DNA of 64,000 bases from Serinicoccus marinus DSM 15273. GTDB taxonomy: Bacteria > Actinomycetota > Actinomycetes > Actinomycetales > Dermatophilaceae. The position numbers and the translations under genes were made by a program. Below are positions 22,495 to 30,155 of the stretch, one piece after another (the first letter of the stretch is position 1; every line of letters starts with the position of its first letter). Location: positions 3,286,001 to 3,350,000 of the forward strand of contig NZ_CP043808.1 in NCBI RefSeq assembly GCF_008386315.1. Reading direction: 5' to 3'. A model generated the notes under the pieces. The model had not been told where the DNA came from and ran no database searches. It worked only from the letters and a program-made list of their open reading frames with translations.

Positions 22495-23544
22495 ATGAGA
22501 CTGCTGCTGCTCGGCGGGACCGCCTTCCTGGGCCGCGCCGTCGCCACCGAGGCCGCCGGCCGTGGACACGACGTGACCTGCCTCGCCCGGGGCAGCGCAC
22601 CTCCACCTGACGACGTCACCTTCGTGCGTGGTGACCGGGACGAGCCGGACGGCCTGGCGCAGGTGCGGGACGAGGAGTGGGACGCCGTGATCGACGTCAC
22701 GCGACAGCCCGGCCAGGTGCGGCGCGCGGTGGCCGAGCTGCGCACGCCGCACTGGGTCTTCGTCTCCACCGCCAACGTGTATGCCCCCGCGCCGGGTGTC
22801 CGTCCGGTCGAGACCGACGCGCTGGTCGAGCCGCTGGCGGGTGACGTGATGGGGTCGATGGAGGAGTACGGCCCGGCCAAGGTGGCCTGCGAGAAGGCGG
22901 TGCAGGACGGGATGGCCGCCGCCGGACGGAGCGGGACGCTGGCGCGTGCCGGGTTGATCGGTGGGCCGGGCGATGTCTCCGGGCGCCTGGGCTACTGGCC
23001 GTGGCGGTTCGCGCACCCCAGCGGACCTGACGTGATCGTGCCCGACGACCCCGACTTCCCCGTGGCCGTCATCGACGTCCGGGATCTCGCCGCGTGGCTG
23101 GTCGACGCCGCGGAGCAGCGGCTGGACGGGGCCTTCAACATCACCGGCGAGGTGGTGCCGCTGGGCGAGGTGCTCGCAGCCGCGGCCCGGGCGGCCGGAG
23201 CGAGGGTCCGTGCGCGGCCCGTTGACCTGCCGACCCTGGCCGAGCTCGGGGTCAACGCGTGGATGGGCCCACGGTCACTGCCGCTGTGGATCGACGACCC
23301 GGACCTGCGGCAGGCCATGGCTCTGGACATCTCGCGCGCCGTCGCGTCGGGGCTCCGGCTACGGCCGCTGGCCGAGACGCTGGCGGACACGCTGGCCTGG
23401 GAGGAGACCCGCGACGCCCCGCGCGCGGCCGGGCTCACCGATGCCGAGGAGCAGGAGATCCGGACCAGGCTGGACAGCCCACTCACGACGCCCGGTGGGT
23501 CAGAAGGCAACCATTCACGACGCCCGGTGGAAGTCAGACGGTGA
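22495..23544 (+). CDS. NAD-dependent epimerase/dehydratase with repeat-encoded tail
   Basis: An extended short-chain dehydrogenase of 349 residues. The Rossmann motif is LLLGGTAFLGRAVATEA, and the YGPAK motif near residue 122 supplies the catalytic Tyr and Lys. A sugar-nucleotide or isoflavone-reductase-like role is possible. The last 20 or so residues, from PLTTPGGSEGNHS onward, are encoded by the two inverted repeat units at 23476-23530, so the original stop has been lost or moved. The gene overlaps the convergent lactonase gene by 11 bases. Confidence 0.85.
   Translation: MRLLLLGGTAFLGRAVATEAAGRGHDVTCLARGSAPPPDDVTFVRGDRDEPDGLAQVRDEEWDAVIDVTRQPGQVRRAVAELRTPHWVFVSTANVYAPAPGVRPVETDALVEPLAGDVMGSMEEYGPAKVACEKAVQDGMAAAGRSGTLARAGLIGGPGDVSGRLGYWPWRFAHPSGPDVIVPDDPDFPVAVIDVRDLAAWLVDAAEQRLDGAFNITGEVVPLGEVLAAAARAAGARVRARPVDLPTLAELGVNAWMGPRSLPLWIDDPDLRQAMALDISRAVASGLRLRPLAETLADTLAWEETRDAPRAAGLTDAEEQEIRTRLDSPLTTPGGSEGNHSRRPVEVRR
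23476..23530 (-). repeat. Two inverted units of the 32-base-period repeat
   Basis: Units at 23476-23498 and 23508-23530 (start difference 32) are reverse complements of the units in the array at 21331-21449. They lie within the 3' end of the epimerase gene. Together the two arrays bracket MarR, VOC and epimerase in inverted orientation. Confidence 0.8.
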
Positions 23545-24568
23545 TCGAGCGGGCCCAGTTGGCGCCGGCGCCGGTGTCGTAGCGGCCGACCTCGGTCAGG
23601 CCGCCGTCGGCGTCGACCGAGACCAGCGCCACGTCGGTGTCCTGCTCACCGGTGACGACGGCGAGCTCGCCCCCGGCGAGCACGGTGAAGCCGCGCGGCT
23701 GGGTCACCGTGTCGATGATCGACACCGGCTCGCCCACCGACCCGTCGTCGGCCACCGGCAGGCTCGCGAGCGTCGACTCGCAGCGCTCGCTGGCCAGCAG
23801 GACGCGACCCTCCCACGCGAGGTGCAGGTCGGCGCCCCAGACGAGGTGTCCCTCGATCGGGTCGGCACCGAGCTCGCTGCGGCTCAGCCCCCGGTCCTGG
23901 GCATAGGCCGGCACCTGGCCCGTCAGCACCAGGTCGCCGCTGCCGTCCCGGGCGTAGGTCAGGACCTCCCCGGAGAACTCGGTCATGACGTAGGCGTGCG
24001 ACTCGTCCGCGTCGAGCACGAGGTGTCGCGGCCCGGACCCCTCCGGCGCGGCAGCCGTCGGCGGCGCGAGCGGCGACAGCACGCCCGCGGGCGACAAGGC
24101 GTACTGCGCGACCACGTCGCCGCCGAGAGCCACGACGTAGACGTGCCGGCCGTCGCCGGCGACCGCGACGCAGTGCGCGTTGGGCCAGCTCACGGCGGCG
24201 GTGGGCTCCTCGACGTGCCCGTCGCCGTCGACGCCGAAGACCTGCGCGCTCCCCCCGCCGTAGGACGCCCCGACGAGCAGGGTCCCGCCGTAGGCCAGCG
24301 CGAGATAGGTCATCGAGCTCTCGACGTCGGTCCGCGACAGGTGCTCGAGCCGGCCGCTGCTGCGCTCTAGCGCGAAGACGTCGATGCCGGGCGGGTCGCC
24401 CTTGGCGGCGGCATAGACGAGGTCGCGCTCGGCGTCGATCGCGAAGGTGCCGCACCCCTGCCCCACCTCGCTCACCGCGATCCGCTGCAGCGCCGGCCCG
24501 TCAGGGTCGACCCGGAAGGTGCTCACCGTGCTGTCGCCGGCGTTGGCCACGAGGACGAGTTCGGTCAT
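23534..24568 (-). CDS. Lactonase-family beta-propeller protein
   Basis: A protein of 344 residues with the seven-bladed YbhE/6-phosphogluconolactonase pattern: repeated VDPDGPAL-, DAERDLVYAA- and GPRHLVLDADESHAYVM-type blades. The conserved GSGPRHL and the late TQPRGFTVLAGGELAVV fit the family. The usual substrate is 6-phosphogluconolactone, but many members act on other lactones. No signal peptide is evident. Starts with ATG at 24568 and is followed closely by the GH13 gene on the same strand. Confidence 0.85.
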   Translation of the reverse strand: MTELVLVANAGDSTVSTFRVDPDGPALQRIAVSEVGQGCGTFAIDAERDLVYAAAKGDPPGIDVFALERSSGRLEHLSRTDVESSMTYLALAYGGTLLVGASYGGGSAQVFGVDGDGHVEEPTAAVSWPNAHCVAVAGDGRHVYVVALGGDVVAQYALSPAGVLSPLAPPTAAAPEGSGPRHLVLDADESHAYVMTEFSGEVLTYARDGSGDLVLTGQVPAYAQDRGLSRSELGADPIEGHLVWGADLHLAWEGRVLLASERCESTLASLPVADDGSVGEPVSIIDTVTQPRGFTVLAGGELAVVTGEQDTDVALVSVDADGGLTEVGRYDTGAGANWARSITV

Positions 24569-24602
24569 ACCTCCACGGTATGCCGTCGCGCGGACAGCGT
24601 GG

Positions 24603-25847
24603 TCAGTCGCCCGCCGCCCAGCGGAAGAGCTCTCCGTCGGCGCCGGTCACGATCACCTGGGCCTGCGGCGCGAGCGAGAGCTCCACCCGCAGCCACTGGT
24701 CCTGCCCCGAGGAGACATAGGTGATCGCCTCGTTGCTCTGCGTCTCCACCTCGGTGCGGGCGCGCGCGAGCCAGGCGTGCTGGCGCCGCAGCCCGACGAG
24801 CCGGCGGTGCAGCGATCGCATCCACTCCCCGGCCGGGTCGAGGTCGGCGGGGGTGGCCGGGAGCTCGGGGCGGATGGCGTCGTCGCCGCCGAGCCGCTCC
24901 TCCTTGAGCCCCTGGTATGCCTGCTCGTCGCCGTAGTAGATCGACGGCATGCCCCCGACCGTCATGAGCACCGCGAGCGCGAGCGCCGCGCCCTCCTCGC
25001 CGACCTGCGTGGCGATGCGGGTGACGTCGTGGTTGCCGACGAAGGTCTGCGGCACGAAGGAGTCGAGCAGGGCGTCGTGCCGTCCCAGCGCGTGCGCGAG
25101 CTCCCAGCAGTTGGTGTCGTGGATCGAGCTCCAGACCGCCTTCCACAGCTCGTACTGCGTCACGGTGTCCAGGTCGCTGTCGGCGACGACCTGCGCGTAG
25201 TCGCCGTGGATGACCTCGCCGACGAAGAGCGCGTCGGGGAACTCCTCGCGCACCCGGGCGGTGACCCGCGCCCAGAAGTCGGCCGGCACGGCATACGCCA
25301 CGTCGAGCCGCCACCCGGCGATCCCGCGCCGCAGCCAGCGCAGCATGACGTCGACCACGAGATGCTCGACATCGGGACTCCCGTGGTCCAGCTCGACCAG
25401 CCCCTCGTGCCCCTCCCAGGCCGCGGGCCGGCCGTCCTCGCCCTGCTTGAGCAGGTGCGCCCGGTCCGGGTCGTGGACCATCGGGTGGTCGGCGCCGACG
25501 TGGTTGAAGACCCCGTCCAGCAGCACCGACAGGCCCCGCTCCCGGGCCTCCTCGATGAGCTGGTCCAGGTCACCCTCGTCGCCCAGCCGGGGGTCGACCC
25601 GGTCGTGGTCGAGGGTGTCGTAGCCGTGGCTCGACGCGGCGAAGACCGGCCCGAGCAGCACCCCCGAGCAGCCGAGCTCGACGACGTGATCCAGCCAGGC
25701 CACGAGCCGCGGGAGCCGGTGCTCGACCGGCGCGTCGACCCCGCCCTCCAGCACGGCGGGCGCGCCGACCGCACCGAGCGGGTAGACGTGCCACCAGATC
25801 GCGTGGTCGAGCAGCCGCTGGGCGCCGGGGGCTGGGGTGTGGGCCAT
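24603..25847 (-). CDS. Alpha-amylase family (GH13) glycosidase
   Basis: A protein of 414 residues with all GH13 regions: LLDGVFNHVG (region I), GWRLDVAYAV (region II, nucleophile Asp), FVGEVIHGD (region III, acid Glu) and FVGNHDVTR (region IV). It is short, has no signal peptide and acts in the cytoplasm on maltodextrins or trehalose-type glucosides. The start ATG at 25847 gives MAHTPAPGAQ. It lies upstream of the lactonase gene on the same strand, and the two could be one transcript. Confidence 0.9.
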   Translation of the reverse strand: MAHTPAPGAQRLLDHAIWWHVYPLGAVGAPAVLEGGVDAPVEHRLPRLVAWLDHVVELGCSGVLLGPVFAASSHGYDTLDHDRVDPRLGDEGDLDQLIEEARERGLSVLLDGVFNHVGADHPMVHDPDRAHLLKQGEDGRPAAWEGHEGLVELDHGSPDVEHLVVDVMLRWLRRGIAGWRLDVAYAVPADFWARVTARVREEFPDALFVGEVIHGDYAQVVADSDLDTVTQYELWKAVWSSIHDTNCWELAHALGRHDALLDSFVPQTFVGNHDVTRIATQVGEEGAALALAVLMTVGGMPSIYYGDEQAYQGLKEERLGGDDAIRPELPATPADLDPAGEWMRSLHRRLVGLRRQHAWLARARTEVETQSNEAITYVSSGQDQWLRVELSLAPQAQVIVTGADGELFRWAAGD

Positions 25848-25954
25848 GCGCCCATCCTCTCGCAGGTCCTCCTCCCCGCACTGCCAGCCGGTCCGTCAAC
25901 CGCCAGCCGGCACGAGCAGGCCGACAGCCGACGAACCGGCGGGCAGTGGCGTGC

Positions 25955-26515
25955 TCACCAGCGGTGGGCGACGTCGATGACCAGCCGCTGACCCGACCCG
26001 GGGCCGTCGAGCACGAAGGCCCGCATGGGCAGCCGCGCCCGCACCCCGAGCCCGATCGAGGTCTGGCCCTCGTAGCTCCCGCCGAGGCGCGCCTGGCGCA
26101 GCGTGCGGTAGCCGTCGGTGCCGACCAGCTCGGCCGGGCGGCGCGGGTCGTAGACCGGGTCGCCGTCGCCGTCGTAGGTCGGGTTGCCGACCACGACCTC
26201 GATCTTGGCCCCGCCGCGCAGCGACAGCGCCTGCCCGCTCCCGGGGGCACGGTACGTGCTGACGTAGCGCACCGAGTACTCCCCCGCGTCGCCGGAGACG
26301 TCGAGGACGACCCGGTCGAAGCAGGAGTGCCGGCCGGCCCGGACGTCCGTCAGCGGCGCGGGCTCGGTGTCGTAGCCGGTGACCTTGGGCAGCGAGCCCC
26401 AGGTGATGCCGCAGTAGGGCGCGGCGGTGGCGGCGGGTGCCGCGAGCGTGACCGGTGCGAGCGCCAGGCCCGCCAGCAGGGCGCTGGCCAGCAGGGCGCG
26501 TGGTGTGGTTCTCAT
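25955..26515 (-). CDS. Secreted AMIN-like-domain protein
   Basis: A protein of 186 residues with a clear signal peptide (MRTTPRALLASALLAGLALA, cleavage after an Ala-rich stretch near residue 32). The mature part contains two Cys (PYCGITWGS and HSCFDRVV) that may form a disulfide, and the pattern FDRVVLDVSGDAGEYSVRYV followed by a C-terminal VLDGPGSGQRLVIDVAHRW. This matches the actinobacterial AMIN-like family, related to envelope-binding AMIN domains. It probably acts outside the membrane. Function unknown. Confidence 0.8.
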   Translation of the reverse strand: MRTTPRALLASALLAGLALAPVTLAAPAATAAPYCGITWGSLPKVTGYDTEPAPLTDVRAGRHSCFDRVVLDVSGDAGEYSVRYVSTYRAPGSGQALSLRGGAKIEVVVGNPTYDGDGDPVYDPRRPAELVGTDGYRTLRQARLGGSYEGQTSIGLGVRARLPMRAFVLDGPGSGQRLVIDVAHRW

Positions 26516-26612
26516 GACGACCTCCTCGTCGTGACAGTGGTATGCCCATGTCGCACCGAGGAGGTGGAAGGTTGCCGCCAGATACCGATGCACCGGCGGT
26601 TACTGTGGGGTA

Positions 26613-28655
26613 ATGACCCCCGGCGCGAGCGCATACCCGCACCTGCTGCGCCCGCTGGACCTCGGCCACCTCACGCTGCGCAACCGCGTGGTCATGGGCT
26701 CGATGCACACCAAGCTCGAGGACCGCGCGCGCGACATCGACAAGCTCGCGGCCTACCTGGGCGCCCGCGCCGAGGGCTGGGTCGGGCTCATGGTCACCGG
26801 TGGGTATGCCCCGAGCTGGCGCGGCTGGCTGCTCCCCTTCGGCTCGAGCATGGTCCGCGCGGCGCAGGCGCGGCGGCACCGCACGGTCACCGACGCGGTG
26901 CACGAGCACGACGGCGCGATCCTGCTGCAGCTGCTGCACGCCGGGCGCTACGCCTACCACCCGTTCGCCCAGGGGGCGTCCCGGGAGAAGTCGCCGATCA
27001 CGCCGTTCCGGCCCTCGGCGCTGTCGACCCGGGAGGTCGGACGCACCGTCGACGACTTCGCCCGCTCGGCACGGCTGGCCCAGCGCGCCGGCTACGACGG
27101 CGTCGAGATCATGGGCTCCGAGGGTTATCTCGTCAACCAGATGCTCACGGCACGCACCAACGACCGCACCGACGAGTGGGGCGGCTCGGCGGCCGCCCGG
27201 ATGCGCTTCCCGCTGGAGATCGTGCGCCGCACCCGGGAGCTGGTCGGCGACGACTTCGTCGTGCAATACCGCATGAGCCTGCTGGACCTGGTGCCCGACG
27301 GTCAGAGCTGGGCCGAGACGGTCGACCTCGCCCACGGGCTGGTCGAGGCCGGGGTCACCCTGCTCAACACCGGGATCGGTTGGCACGAGTCGCGCATCCC
27401 GACGATCGTCACCTCGGTGCCGCGGGCCGCCTTCACCTGGGTCACCGCGCGGCTGCGGCAGGAGGTCGACGTGCCCGTCATCGCCTCCAACCGGATCAAC
27501 CGCCCGGAGGTCGCCGAGGAGATCCTCGCGGCCGGGGAGGCGGACCTGGTGTCGATGGCGCGCCCGCTGCTCGCCGACGCCGACTGGGTCCGCAAGACCG
27601 AGCAGGGCCGGGAGGCCGAGATCATCCCGTGCATCGCCTGCAACCAGGCGTGCCTGGACCACACCTTCGACAACAAGCGCGCCACCTGCATCCTCAACCC
27701 GCGCTCCGCGCACGAGACCGAGCTCGTGCTGCACCCCACCCGGTCGGCCAGGCGGGTCGCCGTCGTGGGCGCCGGGCCGGCAGGGCTCGCCTGCGCGGTC
27801 GAGCTGGCGGGGCGCGGGCATACCGTCGAGATGTTCGAGGCCGCCGACGAGGTGGGCGGGCAGTTCCGGCTGGCCGCGCAGATCCCGGGCAAGGAGGAGT
27901 TCCGCCAGGCGATCGCCTACTACGAGCACATGCTCGGGGTCCGTGGTGTGCGCGTCCACCTCGGTATGCGCGTCGTCGCGTCGGACCTCGAGGGCTTCGA
28001 CGAGGTCGTGGTGTCGACCGGTGTGGCGCCGCGGGTGCCCGACATCGAGGGCATCGACCACCCCAGCGTGCTCACCTATCCCGAGGCGATCCGGGAGCCG
28101 GACCGGGCCGGGCGCCGGGTCGCGGTGATCGGCGCCGGGGGCATCGGCTTCGACGTCAGCCGGGCGCTGCTGCACGAGCCCGACGAGACCGTGGACGCAT
28201 GGCGCGAGCGGTGGGGCGTCGCCGACCCGTGGGAGGAGCGCGCCGGGCTGGGCGACAAGGAGCACCCGCCGGTGCCGCGCGAGGTGCACCTCGTGCAGCG
28301 CAAGACCTCCCGGCACGGCACGGGGCTGGGCAAGACCTCGGGCTGGGTGCACCGGACCGAGCTGCGGGACGCGGGTGTCGGCTTCGTCGGCGGGGCGGAG
28401 TACGTCCGGATCGACGACGACGGCCTGCACCTCACGCTGCCCGTCGAGGGCGGCGACAAGGGCGAGCGGCGCCCGCACGTCCTGGCGGTCGACACGGTCG
28501 TGCTGTGCGCCGGCCAGGAGTCGGTGACCGACCTGGTCGAGCCGCTCGCCGCGCTCGGGGTGCCGGTCCACGTGGTCGGCGGGGCCGACGTCGCCGCGGA
28601 GCTGGACGCCAAGCGCGCGATCGCGCAGGCCACCGAGCTGGCCGCCCGGCTCTGA
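26613..28655 (+). CDS. NADH:flavin oxidoreductase, 2,4-dienoyl-CoA reductase type
   Basis: A protein of 680 residues. The N-terminal TIM barrel (FMN) is followed by an iron-sulfur motif CIACNQACLDHTFDNKRATC near residue 340 (ligands to a 4Fe-4S cluster), then FAD/NAD domains with VAVVGAGPAGLACAVELAG and VAVIGAGGIGFDV. This is the FadH/trimethylamine dehydrogenase layout. The active-site Tyr/His region GYLVNQMLTARTNDRTDEWGG supports a dienoyl-CoA reductase. Transcribed alone. Confidence 0.88.
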   Translation: MTPGASAYPHLLRPLDLGHLTLRNRVVMGSMHTKLEDRARDIDKLAAYLGARAEGWVGLMVTGGYAPSWRGWLLPFGSSMVRAAQARRHRTVTDAVHEHDGAILLQLLHAGRYAYHPFAQGASREKSPITPFRPSALSTREVGRTVDDFARSARLAQRAGYDGVEIMGSEGYLVNQMLTARTNDRTDEWGGSAAARMRFPLEIVRRTRELVGDDFVVQYRMSLLDLVPDGQSWAETVDLAHGLVEAGVTLLNTGIGWHESRIPTIVTSVPRAAFTWVTARLRQEVDVPVIASNRINRPEVAEEILAAGEADLVSMARPLLADADWVRKTEQGREAEIIPCIACNQACLDHTFDNKRATCILNPRSAHETELVLHPTRSARRVAVVGAGPAGLACAVELAGRGHTVEMFEAADEVGGQFRLAAQIPGKEEFRQAIAYYEHMLGVRGVRVHLGMRVVASDLEGFDEVVVSTGVAPRVPDIEGIDHPSVLTYPEAIREPDRAGRRVAVIGAGGIGFDVSRALLHEPDETVDAWRERWGVADPWEERAGLGDKEHPPVPREVHLVQRKTSRHGTGLGKTSGWVHRTELRDAGVGFVGGAEYVRIDDDGLHLTLPVEGGDKGERRPHVLAVDTVVLCAGQESVTDLVEPLAALGVPVHVVGGADVAAELDAKRAIAQATELAARL

Positions 28656-28685
28656 GGCGCCGGGCGTGGTCCGACGCCGTGGGCC

Positions 28686-28925
28686 TCAGGCCTGCGCGGT
28701 GCCGTCCTCGTGGTCCTCGCCCGCCTCCAGGGTCGCGGTGATCCGGCGCAGCCGCCGCTGCAGGTCGTGCGCCTCCTCCAGCGGGATCCCGACGTCCTCG
28801 ACGACGCGGCGCTGGATCCGGTCGCTCTGGGCATACAGCTCTCGCCCCTGGTCGGTGAGCTCGAGCACCCACGACCGATCGTGCTCGGGCGGGTGGCTGC
28901 GGGCGACCGTCCCGGCCGCCTCGAG
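28686..28925 (-). pseudogene. C-terminal fragment of a MarR-family regulator
   Basis: Read leftward, the sequence encodes LEAAGTVARSHPPEHDRSWV and then LELTDQGRELYAQSDRIQRR, the wing and dimerisation helix of a MarR protein, ending HEDGTAQA. The DNA-recognition helix and N-terminus are missing. At 28925 it abuts the 5'-truncated TetR gene on the other strand, so a single deletion has removed both starts and the promoters between them. Confidence 0.75.
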
Positions 28926-29434
28926 TCGATCAGCGTGCGCACCGTGGCGCGGGAGGCCGGGATCGGCGCCAGCACCCTGCGGCACTACTTCCCCACCCAG
29001 GCCGACCTCTTCGACGTGCTGCTCGAGCCGGCGCTGGACCGGGTGCTCCCCGACCTCCGCATCGCGGACCGTCGCGTGGCCCCGCGCCGCCGGCTCACCG
29101 GGTGCCTGATGCAATACTTCCCGTCAGAGTTCCTGCGACCGGAGCACACCGCGATGTGGTTCTCGTCGTATGCCGTGGCGGTCGGGCCGGGCGCGACCGC
29201 CACGGCACCCGCACCCTGGAGCGGATGGCCGCGCTGTCCCGAGACCGGATCGAGAGCTGGCTGGTCCGGCTCGAGGAGGAGGGGGCGCTGCTCGTGGAGC
29301 GGGACCGGGCGATGCGGCTCGTGCTGAGCGTCCTGGACGGCATCTGCGTCCAGCTCATCACGCCGGGCACGATCTTCACCGTCGACGACGTGCTCCCCAC
29401 CGTGGAGCAGGCGGTCAGCGCGGTGGTGCGCTGA
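28926..29434 (+). pseudogene. TetR-family regulator lacking its start and carrying a frameshift
   Basis: The rightward sequence encodes VRTVAREAGIGASTLRHYFP and then QADLF, a TetR recognition helix, without the first helix or a start codon. It continues as ADRRVAPRRRLTG and EHTAMWFSSYAVAVGPG. A one-base shift near 29181-29195 is needed to reach RDRHGTRTLERMAALSRDR and the normal C-terminus ending AVSAVVR at 29434. It looks BetI-like. The gene is not functional as written. Its end overlaps the convergent flavin-oxidase gene by 20 bases. Confidence 0.75.
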
Positions 29435-30074
29435 CCGGGGTGGCGGGGTGCGCGTCGAGCACCGCCTGCACCGACGGCGGCACCGGCGCCGTGACGCCGG
29501 GGGTGGGTTCGGGCATACCCGCGACGACGCGCAGCGGGACCACCCCGGACCAGACGTCGGCGTCGGTCGCCGGGTCGGTGCCGCCGGTCCGCGCCTTGAA
29601 CAGCCACGCCCCCTGCTCGATCGGCAGGGCCAGGCACGTCGTGGCGGCGAGCTCGCGCCGCGTGCTGCTGCGCACCTCGCGCGTGCGCCCGGGCAGCAGC
29701 CGCTCGGTCAGCCGGTCCAGCCCGGCCCGGGCGTCCTCCCCGGTGAGCTCGACCGGCGTCCCGCGCAGCACGGCGCTGCGGTAGTTCGCCGAGGAGTCGA
29801 AGGCGCTCTCGGCCACGACCAGCCCGTCCATCGACATGACCGTGAGCGTGACGGGCGCGCCGGCCCGCAGGTGCCGCAGCGCACCGGCGCCGGTGGAACC
29901 GTGCAGGAGCACCCGGTCGCCGTCCCGGGCGATGAGCAGGGGCACCGTCCACGGCAGACCGTCGACCACGGTGGCCAACACGCCGACAGGCACCTCGTCG
30001 AGCAGCTCGTCCAGGCGGGCGCGGTCGTCGGTGTAGCGCTCGGGCTTGCGGGTCGGGGTCGACAGGTCCGTCAT
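29415..30074 (-). CDS. Pyridoxamine 5'-phosphate oxidase family protein
   Basis: A protein of 219 residues of the FMN-binding split-barrel family. LLDEVPVGVLATVVDGLPWT, LLHGSTGAGALRHL and DSSANYRSAVLRGTP fit the NimA/pyridoxamine-oxidase-like group that uses FMN or F420. It is divergent from a MocR-like PLP-binding regulator, an arrangement typical of vitamin B6-linked genes. The shared 80-base gap contains AGTGGTC boxes. Start ATG 30074. Confidence 0.85.
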   Translation of the reverse strand: MTDLSTPTRKPERYTDDRARLDELLDEVPVGVLATVVDGLPWTVPLLIARDGDRVLLHGSTGAGALRHLRAGAPVTLTVMSMDGLVVAESAFDSSANYRSAVLRGTPVELTGEDARAGLDRLTERLLPGRTREVRSSTRRELAATTCLALPIEQGAWLFKARTGGTDPATDADVWSGVVPLRVVAGMPEPTPGVTAPVPPSVQAVLDAHPATPVSAPPR

Positions 30075-30093
30075 GGCTCCACCCTCCCCCGTC

Positions 30094-30155
30094 AGTGGTC
30101 CTGCACCAGATCCACTCCGCGCACGAATCGGCGGACCACTTCTAGACTCAGTGGT
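30094..30155. promoter_or_regulatory. AGTGGTC boxes in the MocR/flavin-oxidase promoter
   Basis: AGTGGTCC at 30094-30101, its inverted partner GGACCACT at 30133-30140 and a further AGTGGT at 30150-30155 lie between the divergent genes. Spacing and sequence resemble sites of PdxR/MocR regulators. TCTAGACT at 30141-30148 may be the rightward -10; the last box touches the ATG at 30156. Confidence 0.6.

Noticed and set aside
25896..28571. Very long leftward frame over the dienoyl-CoA-reductase-like gene
   Set aside because: High-GC third positions create open antisense frames; the composition is His/Gly/Val-rich and no domain is recognised, while the plus strand has full FMN, FeS and FAD motifs.
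29448..30155. Extended start for the MocR-like gene far upstream
   Set aside because: The 236 upstream residues are antisense to the flavin-oxidase gene and look non-coding; ATG 30156 fits the winged-helix start.
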